From positions 1 through 64,000 of the forward strand of contig DIPH01000025.1 in NCBI GenBank assembly GCA_002424045.1: a DNA stretch of 64,000 bases, given 5' to 3'. A program made the position numbers and the translations under genes. The DNA is from Firmicutes bacterium UBA5493 (GTDB lineage: Bacteria > Bacillota > Limnochordia > Darwinibacteriales > Darwinibacteriaceae). Below are positions 44,246 through 53,791 of the stretch, piece by piece (position 1 is the stretch's first letter; each line of letters begins with the position of its first letter). The notes beneath the pieces are model-generated. The model did not search any database, had not been told where the DNA came from, and worked only from the letters and a program-made list of their open reading frames with translations.

Positions 44246-44997
44246 TAGTTACCCTCCTTTGCGGTGACATCTCTATACACACCTAAAGGGTAATAGGGAA
44301 CCATGTTCTCTGCCATCCACTTCAGGGCGTTAGCTGGTGTCATACCCCAGTTCACCGAACAAGTGGACAGTACTTCTACCATGGCGAAGCCCTTCTTCTG
44401 TTGCTGCATTTCAAAGGCCTTCTTGATGGCTTTTCCAGCTTGAAGCACATGGCGAGAATCATGCGTCGAAACGCGGCTTAAGTATGCTGGTCCATCGAGA
44501 GTTGCCAGCAATTCGCACATTTTGATAGGATAACCCATTTCCTCCACAGTGCGGCCCCTAGGTGATGTAGCTGTCTTTTGCCCAAGCAACGAAGTTGGAG
44601 CCATCTGACCACTGGTCATGCCGTAGATGGCATTATTGACGAAAACAACGGTGATGTTCTCGCCCCGTGCTGCTGCATGCACAATTTCAGCCATACCGAT
44701 AGAAGCCAGATCGCCGTCGCCCTGGTAGGTAAAGACCATAGCCTCAGGACGGACTCTTTTGATACCGGTAGCTACTGCAGGAGCCCTGCCATGGGCTGCT
44801 TGTTGCATATCACAGTTAAAATAGTCATAGGCAAAAACCGAACAGCCTACACTGGCCACCCCAATCGTCTGTTCACGGATTCCGAGGCTGTCAATGGCTT
44901 CGGCTACCAGGCGATGGATTATGCCATGGGTACAACCAGGACAATAGTGCATTGGCACATCAGTCATTGCTTCGGGTTTCTGAAAAACTGTTTTCAC
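44245..44997 (-). CDS. 2-oxoacid:ferredoxin oxidoreductase, beta (TPP-binding) subunit
   Basis: A 250 aa subunit that binds thiamine diphosphate: '[14 protein letters not shown]' begins the domain, '[20 protein letters not shown]' is the TPP/Mg motif, and '[20 protein letters not shown]' supplies the second metal ligand. The GTG start has GGAGGG 7 bases upstream. The subunit organisation is that of 2-oxoglutarate and branched-chain 2-oxoacid ferredoxin oxidoreductases, which cannot be separated by sequence reading alone. Confidence 0.93.
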   Translation of the reverse strand: MKTVFQKPEAMTDVPMHYCPGCTHGIIHRLVAEAIDSLGIREQTIGVASVGCSVFAYDYFNCDMQQAAHGRAPAVATGIKRVRPEAMVFTYQGDGDLASIGMAEIVHAAARGENITVVFVNNAIYGMTSGQMAPTSLLGQKTATSPRGRTVEEMGYPIKMCELLATLDGPAYLSRVSTHDSRHVLQAGKAIKKAFEMQQQKKGFAMVEVLSTCSVNWGMTPANALKWMAENMVPYYPLGVYRDVTAKEGN

Positions 44998-46058
44998 TAG
45001 TTGACCCTCCCTTGAACGATATCACGAGTTTTCGTTAGGACATCCTCAGGAGTGGGGACCATACCGCCTAAGCGATTGCTCAAATAGACTGGGCTGACTC
45101 CATTCACTGCCAGGCGAACATCTTCAATCATCTGGCCGGCACTCATTTCCACAGCTAAGAATTTTCTTCCCGGCTTCGCCAGTTCACGCAGACGCTGCTC
45201 TGGGAAAGGCCACAAGGTAATAGGTCTAAACAAGCCTACTTTCAACCCTTCTTTGCGAGCAAGCTCCATGGCCGAGCGAGCCACCCTGGCTGAGGTTCCA
45301 TAGCCTACCAGAATCACGTCAGCGTCTTCGGTGCCATCTTCCTGCCAACGCACTTCTTCCTCTTTAATCTTCTCATACTTCGCTAGCAATGCTTGCATAT
45401 TCTTTTCGGCCTTTTCTGGAATAATATCCAACGAGTTCACGATATTAGGTTCGCGATCAACTGCACCCGTTGTGGCCCAGGGCTTCTCTACATTAACTGG
45501 TTCCTGATTTTCAGCAAACTCTACTGGCTCCATCATTTGTCCCAAAATCCCGTCACCTAGAATCATTACGGGATTACGCCATTTGTCGGCAAGGTCAAAA
45601 CCCAAAGTGGTAAGATCCGCCATTTCTTGTACATTGCCAGGGGCGAGAACAATCATGTGATAATCACCATGTCCTCCCCCTTTCACAGCTTGGAAATAGT
45701 CGCCTTGGGCCGGTTGGATTCCGCCCAAGCCTGGGCCGTTACGAACCACGTTCACAATAACACAGGGTAATTGGGCGGCAGCAATGTAGGAAATCCCCTC
45801 TTGCTTCAGACTGATACCAGGGCTCGATGATGATGTCATCACTCGTACGCCTGCTCCAGCAGCACCATAGACCATATTAATAGCTGATACTTCACTTTCT
45901 GCCTGTAAATAGACACCACCGCGCAGCGGAAGATGCTCAGCCATATACGCGGGAACCTCGTTTTGAGGGGTAATAGGATAGCCATAGAAAGCTTTTAGCC
46001 CCGCCCGAATGGCAGCTTCGGATAGGGCTTCGTTCCCTTTCATTAACGTCTTTGCCAT
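44997..46058 (-). CDS. 2-oxoacid:ferredoxin oxidoreductase, alpha subunit
   Basis: The 353 aa alpha subunit has the pyrimidine-binding and transketolase C-like domains: '[20 protein letters not shown]', '[18 protein letters not shown]', '[20 protein letters not shown]' and '[20 protein letters not shown]'. The label VorB or KorA would both be consistent. Being next to ptb and buk, the enzyme more likely produces branched-chain or butyryl-type CoA esters than succinyl-CoA. It follows the ferredoxin subunit by 4 bases. Confidence 0.93.
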   Translation of the reverse strand: MAKTLMKGNEALSEAAIRAGLKAFYGYPITPQNEVPAYMAEHLPLRGGVYLQAESEVSAINMVYGAAGAGVRVMTSSSSPGISLKQEGISYIAAAQLPCVIVNVVRNGPGLGGIQPAQGDYFQAVKGGGHGDYHMIVLAPGNVQEMADLTTLGFDLADKWRNPVMILGDGILGQMMEPVEFAENQEPVNVEKPWATTGAVDREPNIVNSLDIIPEKAEKNMQALLAKYEKIKEEEVRWQEDGTEDADVILVGYGTSARVARSAMELARKEGLKVGLFRPITLWPFPEQRLRELAKPGRKFLAVEMSAGQMIEDVRLAVNGVSPVYLSNRLGGMVPTPEDVLTKTRDIVQGRVN

Positions 46059-46062
46059 ACGA

Positions 46063-46290
46063 TCACTTCCTTTCGGGGCTTTTTCGTTTTATGGTTAATA
46101 CCACATCAGGACACATGACAGCACAGAGAGTGCATCCCGTACACTTCTCAGGTGCAACAGCTTCTACAGAATGATAACCTTTCGAATTTATGGTTTTCCC
46201 AATCCCCAAAACACCGTGGGGACAGGCGACCACACATAAACTGCACTCTTTACAGAGTTCTTTGTTCACAATCACTTCACCTCTAGGCAT
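46063..46290 (-). CDS. 2-oxoacid:ferredoxin oxidoreductase, delta subunit (2[4Fe-4S] ferredoxin)
   Basis: A 75 aa protein with two [4Fe-4S] motifs, 'CKECSLCVVACP' and 'CTGCTLCAVMCP'. It carries electrons from the TPP centre to free ferredoxin. The ATG is preceded by GGGGAGGTG. It is the first gene of the four-subunit enzyme and lies 41 bases downstream of buk. Confidence 0.92.
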   Translation of the reverse strand: MPRGEVIVNKELCKECSLCVVACPHGVLGIGKTINSKGYHSVEAVAPEKCTGCTLCAVMCPDVVLTIKRKSPERK

Positions 46291-46331
46291 CGGTTCACCT
46301 CCCCTCTCCTCTACAGATGCTCAAAATACCA

Positions 46332-47399
46332 TCAATAATCTCGGGCCTCTTCATCGCCTGTCAAAACTCGTAAGGCGCCGAAGGCTAAAGCCTCCAATTC
46401 ATTTTCACCAGGCATCACTGTAACCGGAGCAATAAACTCAACCCTCTCCCTAACCCGTTCCACGAGTTCAGTGGAGTAGGCGAGACCACCTGTCAAGACT
46501 ATCTGATCAACTATACCGCAAAAGACCGAACTAATCCTGCCGATTTCCTTAGCAATTTGATAACACATTGCCTCGTAATGAAACTCTGCCTCTTGATCGC
46601 CCTCATGTATACGCCGGACAATCTCCCGACTATCATTCGATCCTAGATGGGCCACCAAACCCGAGCGACCCACAAATTCCCGCATGAGCTCAGATTTGGT
46701 AAAGCCATGGTCAAAGAAATAGTGTACTAGACCATCTGTTGGTACCGAGCCAACTCGTTCTGGAGAGAGCGGTCCTTCCCCGGACAGAGCCTGATTGACG
46801 TCGACAACTCTCCCCTGCTGATGCGCTCCAACGGAGATGCCCCCGCCTAAATGTGCCACAATGAGGTTGAGTTCATCATAGCGTTTGCCCATTTGGGTAG
46901 CTACCTTCTTGGCATTAGCCCTCTGGTTCAGGGCGTGAAAAATGCAGATCCGTTCTACTTTGGGATTACCACTGATGCGGGCCACAGATTGCATTTCGTC
47001 CACGACCACGGGGTCCACAATAAAAGAGGGAATTCCCAAGGGCGTACTCAGCCCATAGGCAATGAGGGCGGCCAAATTAGAGGCATGCTTCCCGTAACGC
47101 CCCTCAGCCAATTGTTCGATCATGGTATCATTGATGTTATACGTACCGCCAGGAATGGGAGCTAGAAGACCCCCTCGGGCCACAATGGCTGTAAGGGATT
47201 CAAGAGCAATACCTTCCTGTTCCAACCACTGGACGGTTACTTCTTCTCGAAAGCTCTTTTGTTCCACGATATCCGAAAAACCCGCTAAGTCCTGACTGGA
47301 ATGGGATAGACTTGTGGTATGTGTCTGAATATCATTCTTAAAAACAGCCAATTTTGTGCTTGTGGAGCCGGGGTTGATGACTAAGATGATTTGGTCCAT
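46332..47399 (-). CDS. buk: Butyrate kinase
   Basis: A 355 aa acetate/propionate/butyrate kinase-family enzyme, making ATP from butyryl-phosphate or branched acyl-phosphates. Intact motifs are 'LVINPGSTSTKLAVF' (phosphate 1), 'IVAHLGGGISVGAH' (phosphate 2/adenosine) and 'IVLTGGLAYS'. The ATG at 47399 follows AGGGGAG; a longer start at 47453 would overlap ptb. It is 13 bases downstream of ptb. Confidence 0.95.
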   Translation of the reverse strand: MDQIILVINPGSTSTKLAVFKNDIQTHTTSLSHSSQDLAGFSDIVEQKSFREEVTVQWLEQEGIALESLTAIVARGGLLAPIPGGTYNINDTMIEQLAEGRYGKHASNLAALIAYGLSTPLGIPSFIVDPVVVDEMQSVARISGNPKVERICIFHALNQRANAKKVATQMGKRYDELNLIVAHLGGGISVGAHQQGRVVDVNQALSGEGPLSPERVGSVPTDGLVHYFFDHGFTKSELMREFVGRSGLVAHLGSNDSREIVRRIHEGDQEAEFHYEAMCYQIAKEIGRISSVFCGIVDQIVLTGGLAYSTELVERVRERVEFIAPVTVMPGENELEALAFGALRVLTGDEEARDY

Positions 47400-47412
47400 G
47401 ACACTCTCCCCT

Positions 47413-48315
47413 CTACTTTGCTTGTAAGGCCTTACAAGCAAGTGCGATGGCATTAAGTTTGCTTTCAGAACTATCAGCCCGAGAAGTCAAAACAATAGGA
47501 CATGTTGCCCCGTAAATCACTCCGGCGATGGAGAGCCCACCCACATAAGACAGAGCTTTGTAAAGTAGATTACCTGCCGTGAGTTCCTGAACCATAAAAA
47601 TGTCAGCCTCTCCCGCAACATCACTTTCAATGCCCTTTTGCATGGCTGCTTCTTTGGAGTAGGCGTTATCAAAGGCCAGGGGCCCATCAACCACAGCCTT
47701 ATGGCTGAATTGTCCCCTCTTGCCCATCAGGGTTAAACAGGCTGCATCTATCGTGTCCTGCATCTGGGGATTTACCGTCTCGACAGATGCCAAGACTGCT
47801 ACCTTTGGGTTCGTAAGGCCAATAGACCAGGCAAACCGAATGGCATTGTCTAGAATCTGCGACTTTTGTATTAAGTCTGGCTTCACGTTCATGGCAGCAT
47901 CCGTTAAAAGAGCGAGACGCCCCGTAGGCAATTCAATGGTGGCAATGTGGCTTAATAAAGCCTGGGCCCGAATTCCCCACTCTTTATTCAGAACAGCCCG
48001 CAAGATAACACTCGTATTTAGGTGACCTTTCATGAGCAAATCGCTCTTGCCCTCGCGAATTAAACGGACGGCCGCGGCCGCACCTTCCTCCGGGGTTGAA
48101 GCCGCATGGATAAAGAATCCCTGGAGGTTAAGACCAGCGTCTGTTGCAACAGCTTCGATTTTATCGGCTGGTCCCGTAACAAGCACTTCTGCCAAAAGGC
48201 CTTGATCCAGCGCCTCGCGGCAAGCCCGTAAAACCCCGCTATCGAGCCCCCAGGCAACTGTCAGACTGCGTTTTGGACCATTTTGTAGGTCCCTCTTTAG
48301 ACTGGCAAATCCCAC
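47413..48315 (-). CDS. ptb: Phosphate butyryltransferase
   Basis: The enzyme converts butyryl-CoA (or isobutyryl/isovaleryl-CoA) and phosphate into acyl-phosphate and CoA, supplying the kinase encoded next. About 300 aa with 'LLMKGHLNTSVILRAVLNKE', 'LLTDAAMNVKPDL' and 'GVIYGATCPIVLTSRADSSE', typical of Ptb. Start is uncertain: GTG 48324, TTG 48321 or GTG 48315; the last is 10 bases from AAAGGAG. Confidence 0.93.
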   Translation of the reverse strand: MGFASLKRDLQNGPKRSLTVAWGLDSGVLRACREALDQGLLAEVLVTGPADKIEAVATDAGLNLQGFFIHAASTPEEGAAAAVRLIREGKSDLLMKGHLNTSVILRAVLNKEWGIRAQALLSHIATIELPTGRLALLTDAAMNVKPDLIQKSQILDNAIRFAWSIGLTNPKVAVLASVETVNPQMQDTIDAACLTLMGKRGQFSHKAVVDGPLAFDNAYSKEAAMQKGIESDVAGEADIFMVQELTAGNLLYKALSYVGGLSIAGVIYGATCPIVLTSRADSSESKLNAIALACKALQAK

Positions 48316-48339
48316 AAACAACACACTCCTTTATGTTGA

Positions 48340-49248
48340 CTATTGGGTAGGACTTTGTTCCAAAATCCTTTGAGCACCGGCAAGCAATGCGGACAACCCT
48401 TGGTTTCCGGGATAGACCGAAATGGGCGCCACGAACCCGATCCGCTTTGCAAGGGCCTCTATGAAGGGCTCATGCCTTGTTAACTCCCCGGCAAGAATAA
48501 TCGAATGGACCTTCCCCTTCAAAACGGTAGCTAAAGCTCCGATTTCTTTACTAATTTGATAGACCAGAGCTTCGCGAATAGCATCAGCCTTCTCCCCTTG
48601 ACAGGCCCACAGATCCTCTAGATTTTGCAGACCCAGGTACCCAGCCAAACCGCCCTCTTCATGAAGGATTTTCAGAACCTCGTCCTTACCATCAGAGGAC
48701 ATGCACAGATCGAGAACGCTATCGAAGGGCAATGCTCCGCTCTGCCTGAGGGCAAAGGGACCTTCGTCAAAACTAGTCAACGCCTCCAACACACTTGTAC
48801 CAAAGAGCGCACCGAGATGATTTTCTTCATCAAGATGGGCTACGATGAATCTAGCTTCATCTAGTTCTAGGCCTTTATCACTGGCTTCCTGACGAACTAG
48901 GTACTTAAATATAAAGGTATCCGCGGCACATCTCCTCGTTAACGCTGGTGTTCCTGTAACAAGGGTTAAAGGGGGGCACTCACTGGAAGTGGCGGGATCA
49001 ATGGTGTAGGCGGAAATACCAAGATGAGTCGCTAGGGATGAGGTGAATTCTGGTGTTCCACCACTTGTTACGATGAATTGGAGGTCTTGACTGGTATTGA
49101 TGAATGTTTTTAACCAGGGCAAAAGCTGCTGCTCGATGATTCCATCACTACATGCGGAAAGTGGGAAAATAGCTATCTCACATAGCGCTTCATCCCATGC
49201 GGCCACCTGGAGGGTTCTAGCGTGGGGATAGACAGCAAGGATTGCCAT
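48340..49248 (-). CDS. Degenerate butyrate kinase-like protein
   Basis: A 302 aa protein that aligns in order and length with Buk but has lost key sites. The phosphate-1 loop 'NPGSTSTK' is replaced by 'YPHARTLQ', and 'AHLGGGISVGA' becomes 'AHLDEENHLGA'. The C-terminal part ('LVYQISKEIGALATVLKG', 'SIILAGELTRHEPFIEALAK', 'VYPGNQGLSALLAGA') is well kept. It has no stop codon or frameshift and the ATG at 49248 has an AGGAG site, so it is an intact gene with a probably non-catalytic product. It precedes ptb and buk in the same operon. Confidence 0.8.
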   Translation of the reverse strand: MAILAVYPHARTLQVAAWDEALCEIAIFPLSACSDGIIEQQLLPWLKTFINTSQDLQFIVTSGGTPEFTSSLATHLGISAYTIDPATSSECPPLTLVTGTPALTRRCAADTFIFKYLVRQEASDKGLELDEARFIVAHLDEENHLGALFGTSVLEALTSFDEGPFALRQSGALPFDSVLDLCMSSDGKDEVLKILHEEGGLAGYLGLQNLEDLWACQGEKADAIREALVYQISKEIGALATVLKGKVHSIILAGELTRHEPFIEALAKRIGFVAPISVYPGNQGLSALLAGAQRILEQSPTQ

Positions 49249-49273
49249 GCACATACTCCTCTCAATGTTAAAA

Positions 49274-49306
49274 ATTAAAAAAGCAGGTTGTTTTTTATAC
49301 CTGCTT
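49274..49306 (-). terminator. Terminator of pnp
   Basis: AAGCAGGT (49281-49288) and ACCTGCTT (49299-49306) form an 8 bp stem, followed on the minus strand by a T-rich stretch (TTTTTTAATTTTTAA). It lies 30 bases after the pnp stop and before the butyrate kinase-like operon. Confidence 0.9.
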
Positions 49307-49335
49307 CTTTACCCTAATATTAATTTATTTCTATA

Positions 49336-51447
49336 CTACGCTTCGAATTCCTTCTCTGGAGGCAACGCTTCTTTACGGGAAAGATTAATTCTTCCTTGGC
49401 GGTCAATCTCGACAACTTTGACCATAACTTCATCTCCAATGTCTACCACATCTTCGACTTTATTCACTCTCCGATGTTCTAATTGTGAAATATGAACCAA
49501 ACCTTCCTTCCCTGGAAGGATTTCCACAAAAGCGCCGAAATTCATGATTCGCTTAACCACTCCGAGGTAGGTCGCTCCCACCTCAACATCTTTCACATAA
49601 CGTTCAACTAATTTTTGTGCCTGGAGTCCGCCTTCACCGTCGGTTGAAGCAATGTAGACGCGGCCATCGTCTTCGATGTCAATGGAGACCCCAGTCTTGG
49701 CTATAATATCGCGGATAATCTTTCCACCTGGTCCAATCACGTCGCGAATTTTATCCACAGGAATTTCCATGGTAATGATCCTAGGGGCGTAGCGAGACAG
49801 ATCCTCTCTGGGCTTTGCAAGGGCCTCAGCCATTTTTTCAAGGATGAACAAACGTCCCTGTCGGGCCTGTTCTAGCGCCTCGGCCATGATCTCTTTGTTG
49901 ACACCGCCAATTTTGATGTCCATTTGGAGAGCGGTAATTCCTTCAGTTGTACCCGCTACTTTAAAGTCCATATCTCCAAGGGCATCCTCCATACCTTGAA
50001 TATCTGTGAGAATTGTGAAATCGTCATCTAGCATCATCAAGCCCATGGCAATGCCGGCAACGGGTCTCTTGATGGGAACTCCAGCATCCATCAGCGACAA
50101 GGTACTTCCACAAATGGAGGCCATGGACGAGGAACCATTGGATTCGAGAACTTCGGACACAAGACGCAAGGTGTAGGGGAATTCTTCCTCTTTGGGGATG
50201 ACCGGCAAAAGCGCTCGCTCTGCCAATGCTCCGTGTCCAATTTCACGGCGACCTGGGCCCCGTACCGGGCGAACCTCGCCTACGCTGAAGGCGGGGAAAT
50301 TATAGTGATGAATGTAGCGTTTGCTTTCGTCGTCGGTTAGATTGTCAAGCATCTGCTCGTCTGACTTTAGACCTAAAGTCAATGCTGTCAAAACCTGTGT
50401 CTGTCCCCGAGTGAAAAGACCTGTTCCGTGCACGCGGGGCAACAAGCCCACCTTACAAGTGATGGGACGAATTTCATCAGGCTTGCGTCCATCAGGCCTT
50501 ATCTTGTCTTTTGTGATGGAACGGCGCACCTCTTCTTTTACGACATTATCAAATACCCGATCGAGGGTCTTGCTATGTTCTTCATACAGCTCGTCACCAT
50601 GGGCTTCAAGATACGCATCGTGGACATTGGCCTGTAGCTCATCAATAAGGCGCTGTCTTTCGAGCTTATCTGTTGTAAGTACGGCTGCAGAAATGTCTGC
50701 GGTCATGTGTTCTCTAACCCATTGGTCGGTCTTCGCTTCGGGTTGGACAATAGACACTTCAAGCTTATCTCGACCAATTTTCGCACGAATCTGCTCCTGG
50801 AGTTCACAAAGTTCTCTGATCACCTTATGTCCAAATTCAATGGCTTCCAAAGCAACCTCTTCAGGAACCTCGTTAGCAGATGCTTCTACCATCATGACGG
50901 CATCCTTTGTGCCGGCGACAGTTATGTCCAAATCAGAATTGGCCTGCTGTTCCAGCGTTGGGTTAATGACGAACTCACCATCGACCAGACCAACCTTCAC
51001 ACCGCCTACTGGCCCGGCAAAGGGAATATCAGACACATGTAAAGCTGCACTAGCGCCAATTAAGGCTGCGATGGTCGGAGAGTTGCTCTTGTCGACAGAC
51101 AAAATGGACAGTACAACCTGAACATCATTACGAAAACCATTAGGGAATAGTGGACGCAAGGGACGATCGATCATACGTGCCGACAGGATAGCATCTTCGC
51201 TTGGTCGACCTTCTCTTCTTCCCCAACCGCCGGGAATCTTGCCTGCCGCGTACATGCGTTCTTCATAGTCTACGAGTAACGGGAAAAAATCGATGCCTTC
51301 TCTAGGCTGTCTACTCATGGTGGCGGTGGCTAGAACAACGGTCTCTCCATATCGAACAAGGACAGATCCATTAGCCTGTTTCGCCAACTCACCAAACTCT
51401 AAAACCAAGGGTCGACCCCCTAGTTCTAAACAAAACTCGGTTAGCAT
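49336..51447 (-). CDS. pnp: Polyribonucleotide nucleotidyltransferase
   Basis: PNPase degrades RNA 3' to 5' with phosphate. The 703 aa protein has two RNase PH domains ('[20 protein letters not shown]', '[20 protein letters not shown]', '[20 protein letters not shown]'), a KH domain ('[20 protein letters not shown]') and an S1 domain ('[20 protein letters not shown]'). It follows rpsO, as in most bacteria, and is separated from it by a terminator and a hairpin-bearing leader. Confidence 0.97.
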   Translation of the reverse strand: MLTEFCLELGGRPLVLEFGELAKQANGSVLVRYGETVVLATATMSRQPREGIDFFPLLVDYEERMYAAGKIPGGWGRREGRPSEDAILSARMIDRPLRPLFPNGFRNDVQVVLSILSVDKSNSPTIAALIGASAALHVSDIPFAGPVGGVKVGLVDGEFVINPTLEQQANSDLDITVAGTKDAVMMVEASANEVPEEVALEAIEFGHKVIRELCELQEQIRAKIGRDKLEVSIVQPEAKTDQWVREHMTADISAAVLTTDKLERQRLIDELQANVHDAYLEAHGDELYEEHSKTLDRVFDNVVKEEVRRSITKDKIRPDGRKPDEIRPITCKVGLLPRVHGTGLFTRGQTQVLTALTLGLKSDEQMLDNLTDDESKRYIHHYNFPAFSVGEVRPVRGPGRREIGHGALAERALLPVIPKEEEFPYTLRLVSEVLESNGSSSMASICGSTLSLMDAGVPIKRPVAGIAMGLMMLDDDFTILTDIQGMEDALGDMDFKVAGTTEGITALQMDIKIGGVNKEIMAEALEQARQGRLFILEKMAEALAKPREDLSRYAPRIITMEIPVDKIRDVIGPGGKIIRDIIAKTGVSIDIEDDGRVYIASTDGEGGLQAQKLVERYVKDVEVGATYLGVVKRIMNFGAFVEILPGKEGLVHISQLEHRRVNKVEDVVDIGDEVMVKVVEIDRQGRINLSRKEALPPEKEFEA

Positions 51448-51474
51448 AATTTGACCTCCATCTACATTTTTCTA

Positions 51475-51493
51475 GGCTATATGTAGTATAGCC
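51475..51493 (-). promoter_or_regulatory. Hairpin in the pnp leader
   Basis: GGCTATA (51475-51481) and TATAGCC (51487-51493) form a perfect 7 bp stem with a 5-base loop about 28 bases before the pnp start. It has no T-run. PNPase controls its own message through leader hairpins in some bacteria; whether this one does is unknown. Confidence 0.4.
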
Positions 51494-51530
51494 CGTTTTG
51501 CCACAGCCGAAGCATAAGGCTGTTAGCTCA

Positions 51531-51558
51531 AAAAAGAGCGGGTGTTACCCGCTCTTTT
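51531..51558 (-). terminator. Terminator of rpsO
   Basis: AAAAGAGCGGGT (51532-51543) and ACCCGCTCTTTT (51547-51558) form a perfect 12 bp stem with a 3-base loop, ending in six T on the minus strand. It lies 2 bases after the rpsO stop. Confidence 0.93.
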
Positions 51559-51560
51559 CA

Positions 51561-51827
51561 TTATCGACGCAAACCTAGGTCCGCAATAAGACTACGGTAA
51601 CGCTCAATGTCTTTCTTCATCAGATAGTTCAAAAGACCACGTCTTTGCCCGATCATCTTGTAGAGACCTCTTCTGGAATGATGATCATTCGTGTGCACTC
51701 TTAAGTGTTCGGTAAGCTCTTGAATCCTCTTAGTTAGGATGGCCACCTGAACCTCTGGGGACCCTGTGTCTCCCTCGTGCCGACTATACTGTTCGATAAT
51801 TTGTGTTTTTGATTCTTGCGAAATCAA
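51561..51827 (-). CDS. rpsO: 30S ribosomal protein S15
   Basis: The 88 aa product from a TTG start at 51827 (GGAGG 8 bases upstream) begins '[20 protein letters not shown]' and has the S15 signature '[20 protein letters not shown]' and '[20 protein letters not shown]'. Extending to an ATG at 51953 would add 42 residues encoded by the leader RNA and is rejected. S15 binds the 16S rRNA central domain early in 30S assembly. Confidence 0.97.
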   Translation of the reverse strand: MISQESKTQIIEQYSRHEGDTGSPEVQVAILTKRIQELTEHLRVHTNDHHSRRGLYKMIGQRRGLLNYLMKKDIERYRSLIADLGLRR

Positions 51828-51918
51828 AAAAGTCACCTCCACATAAATTGGGTAAATACCGCTTCCCAAGAAAGGCGCCGGAGATACGCATTTCCTAGAA
51901 AAGGGTTTAAGTCCTCCC

Positions 51919-51942
51919 GCACCGGCGTTGATACACCGATGC
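51919..51942 (-). ncRNA. Structured rpsO leader, candidate S15 autoregulatory element
   Basis: The mRNA leader (about 51950 to 51828) starts with a hairpin: the minus-strand arms 'GCATCGGTGT' (51942-51933) and 'ACGCCGGTGC' (51928-51919) pair over 10 bp with two G-U pairs and an ATCA loop. Two other 6 bp pairings cross each other: ACGCAT (51944-51939) with ATGCGT (51091 is not involved; partner at 51891-51886), and CGCCGG (51927-51922) with CCGGCG (51881-51876). They could make an alternative pseudoknot. rpsO leaders are bound by S15 in many bacteria. No match to a named S15 motif was tested. Confidence 0.5.
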
Positions 51943-51955
51943 GTCAAGCACAATG

Positions 51956-52852
51956 CTATTTTAGCACAACTCTAGCATCTTGTAAATAAAATCCGGGCAA
52001 CAATTGCCGGGCCTTGACCACGTCAGATTCTGTAACCTGGTATGGTCCATAACCTCTCAGCTTGTACAAAAACTGCACGTCCACAGCCTCTGCCCTAAGT
52101 TCAAAATCTCGGTCTAAAAAAACACTCTTTATCCCCTCATCAACGGGCCAGGCTATGGCAGGGACCCCCTGGCTCCCCGGGAGAGCACACCAAATAAGGT
52201 ACAGTCCCTGGCCTGGAAGAACCAAATTGGGATCAATCCTAAGATACAGAGAAGATCCTATGGAAAGCTGCCCGACCGCTGCCTCATAGGTAGGATAATA
52301 ACCTAAGTATGCCGAGGCCTGGGCTAGATCCCCTTCACTTAAGAGTTGACGTATAGCGGTACTGCTGATAGTTTGTCCACTTTTACCTTGGACGGGGGGC
52401 ACTACCGTAACAGAAAAACCATGATGCTCTCCTTGCTTCTGCAAGTACTGAACATCACCACCACGTTTGCTCCCAAAGCGATAATTATAACCGCAAATCA
52501 CAGCCTTGGCCTTTAACTCATGTACGAGGATTCTCCCCACAAAGTCCTCAGCTGCCATGGTCGTGAGATCAGGTCCAAAGGTGAGCCACGTCACCTCGTC
52601 GATTCCCGAGGAGCGAAACAACTCCACTCTACGCTCAAAAGAGCTCACCAAACGCAAACGGCCACGGAAATACTGTTCGGGAGGTATGTCGAATGTGAAG
52701 ACACAACTCGTGCCTCCCGCAGGCTTTCGGGCTATGGTTTCTTCCAGCAACTTCTGGTGTCCTAGGTGCACACCATCAAAGGTCCCAAGAGCTATACTGC
52801 GAGCGGGGGAGTTTTGCCGATTAATCCAGTTCAATCTCATTCCTACACTCAC
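51956..52852 (-). CDS. ribF: RibF-type FAD synthetase with degenerate riboflavin kinase domain
   Basis: The N-terminal domain is a normal FMN adenylyltransferase: '[20 protein letters not shown]' (about 20-39), '[14 protein letters not shown]', '[14 protein letters not shown]' and '[14 protein letters not shown]'. The C-terminal region (about 185-298) has the length of a riboflavin kinase domain but not its motifs: the Gly-rich turn and PTAN phosphate-binding motif are absent, replaced by '[17 protein letters not shown]'. So FAD synthesis is expected to work but FMN formation is doubtful. Start is GTG 52852 or ATG 52840. It follows truB, as in Bacillus. Confidence 0.85.
   Translation of the reverse strand: MSVGMRLNWINRQNSPARSIALGTFDGVHLGHQKLLEETIARKPAGGTSCVFTFDIPPEQYFRGRLRLVSSFERRVELFRSSGIDEVTWLTFGPDLTTMAAEDFVGRILVHELKAKAVICGYNYRFGSKRGGDVQYLQKQGEHHGFSVTVVPPVQGKSGQTISSTAIRQLLSEGDLAQASAYLGYYPTYEAAVGQLSIGSSLYLRIDPNLVLPGQGLYLIWCALPGSQGVPAIAWPVDEGIKSVFLDRDFELRAEAVDVQFLYKLRGYGPYQVTESDVVKARQLLPGFYLQDARVVLK
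51958..51986 (-). promoter_or_regulatory. rpsO promoter inside the ribF 3' end
   Basis: On the minus strand TTTACA (51981-51986) and TAAAAT (51958-51963) are spaced by exactly 17 bases. This gives rpsO its own transcript with a leader of about 120 bases. Confidence 0.7.
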
Positions 52853-52864
52853 ACTCCACCCACC

Positions 52865-53791
52865 TCACATAAAAACTCGGAAGGGCTGGCAAATCAATTG
52901 GTCAGCCATTTTTATCTCGGCCAGAGCCAAAACATCACCCTCAATACTCAAGAGCACTACATCATCACCTACAGCCAACGTATAGGGAACATCAAGCAAA
53001 TGCTCAGGCAAAATGAAGTTGCCATGCTGGATTCGCTCATGCACCAAAGGGTGAACTTTTACCATAACCCAGTCAGACAAGGCGACCTGCATGGGTAAGA
53101 GAAAGCGATAGTCACCGCGATTCACAAGGTCAGCTATTTCCTCAAGCGTAAAAGCCTCAGAACTCCCAAAAGGTCCGCTAGCGACCCGGGTAAGGAAGGA
53201 CATATGGGCACCCACCCCCAGCTTTTCACCTAGGTCATGGCACAAAGTTCGCACATATGTGCCCTTTGAGCAGGAAATACGCAACAAGACCCTTGTCCCA
53301 AATCCTATCGTGTCTTCTTCTTCGCTCCAGATGGCCATAATATTGATTGAATGAATCTCTACGCGCCGTGCTTTCCGCGGAACGGAAATACCCTGCCGAT
53401 CCAGTTCATAAAGTCTCTTTCCCCCCACCCGAACGGCTGAAGCCATGGGGGGAGTCTGCATAATGCTCCCCTGCAACGAGGCGAGGGCATCGGCCAATTC
53501 CCTCGGTGACAGGGAGAAATCTGTCGTAATGTCGCATGTGGCACCGCTGGCATCTTGACTGGTGGTAGAGATCCCCAAAGTCAGCTCGGCCACATAGGTT
53601 TTATCGTGATTCATCAGGTAGCTCGATAGACGAGTCGCACTGCCCACCATGATGGGTAATACGCCACTGGCACCGGGGTCTAGGGTGCCCCCATGGCCGA
53701 TCTTCTTGAGCTGGAGCTGTCTACGCATAAAACTCACCACTTGGTGGGAGCTCATACCCGGAGGTTTTAGAACATTAACTACACCGTTCAT
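52865..53791 (-). CDS. truB: tRNA pseudouridine(55) synthase
   Basis: TruB makes pseudouridine 55 in the T loop of tRNAs. The catalytic Asp38 is in 'GHGGTLDPGASGVLP', and 'KTYVAELTLGISTTSQDASG' and 'CSKGTYVRTLCHDLGEKLG' are conserved. The 308 aa protein has a C-terminal PUA-like domain. It overlaps the nrnA end by 17 bases within the infB-rbfA-nrnA-truB-ribF cluster. Confidence 0.96.
   Translation of the reverse strand: MNGVVNVLKPPGMSSHQVVSFMRRQLQLKKIGHGGTLDPGASGVLPIMVGSATRLSSYLMNHDKTYVAELTLGISTTSQDASGATCDITTDFSLSPRELADALASLQGSIMQTPPMASAVRVGGKRLYELDRQGISVPRKARRVEIHSINIMAIWSEEEDTIGFGTRVLLRISCSKGTYVRTLCHDLGEKLGVGAHMSFLTRVASGPFGSSEAFTLEEIADLVNRGDYRFLLPMQVALSDWVMVKVHPLVHERIQHGNFILPEHLLDVPYTLAVGDDVVLLSIEGDVLALAEIKMADQLICQPFRVFM

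Noticed and set aside
50321..51121. 266 aa plus-strand frame opposite pnp
   Set aside because: Antisense shadow of a conserved gene; Ser/Thr/Arg-rich composition is an artefact of the reverse reading.
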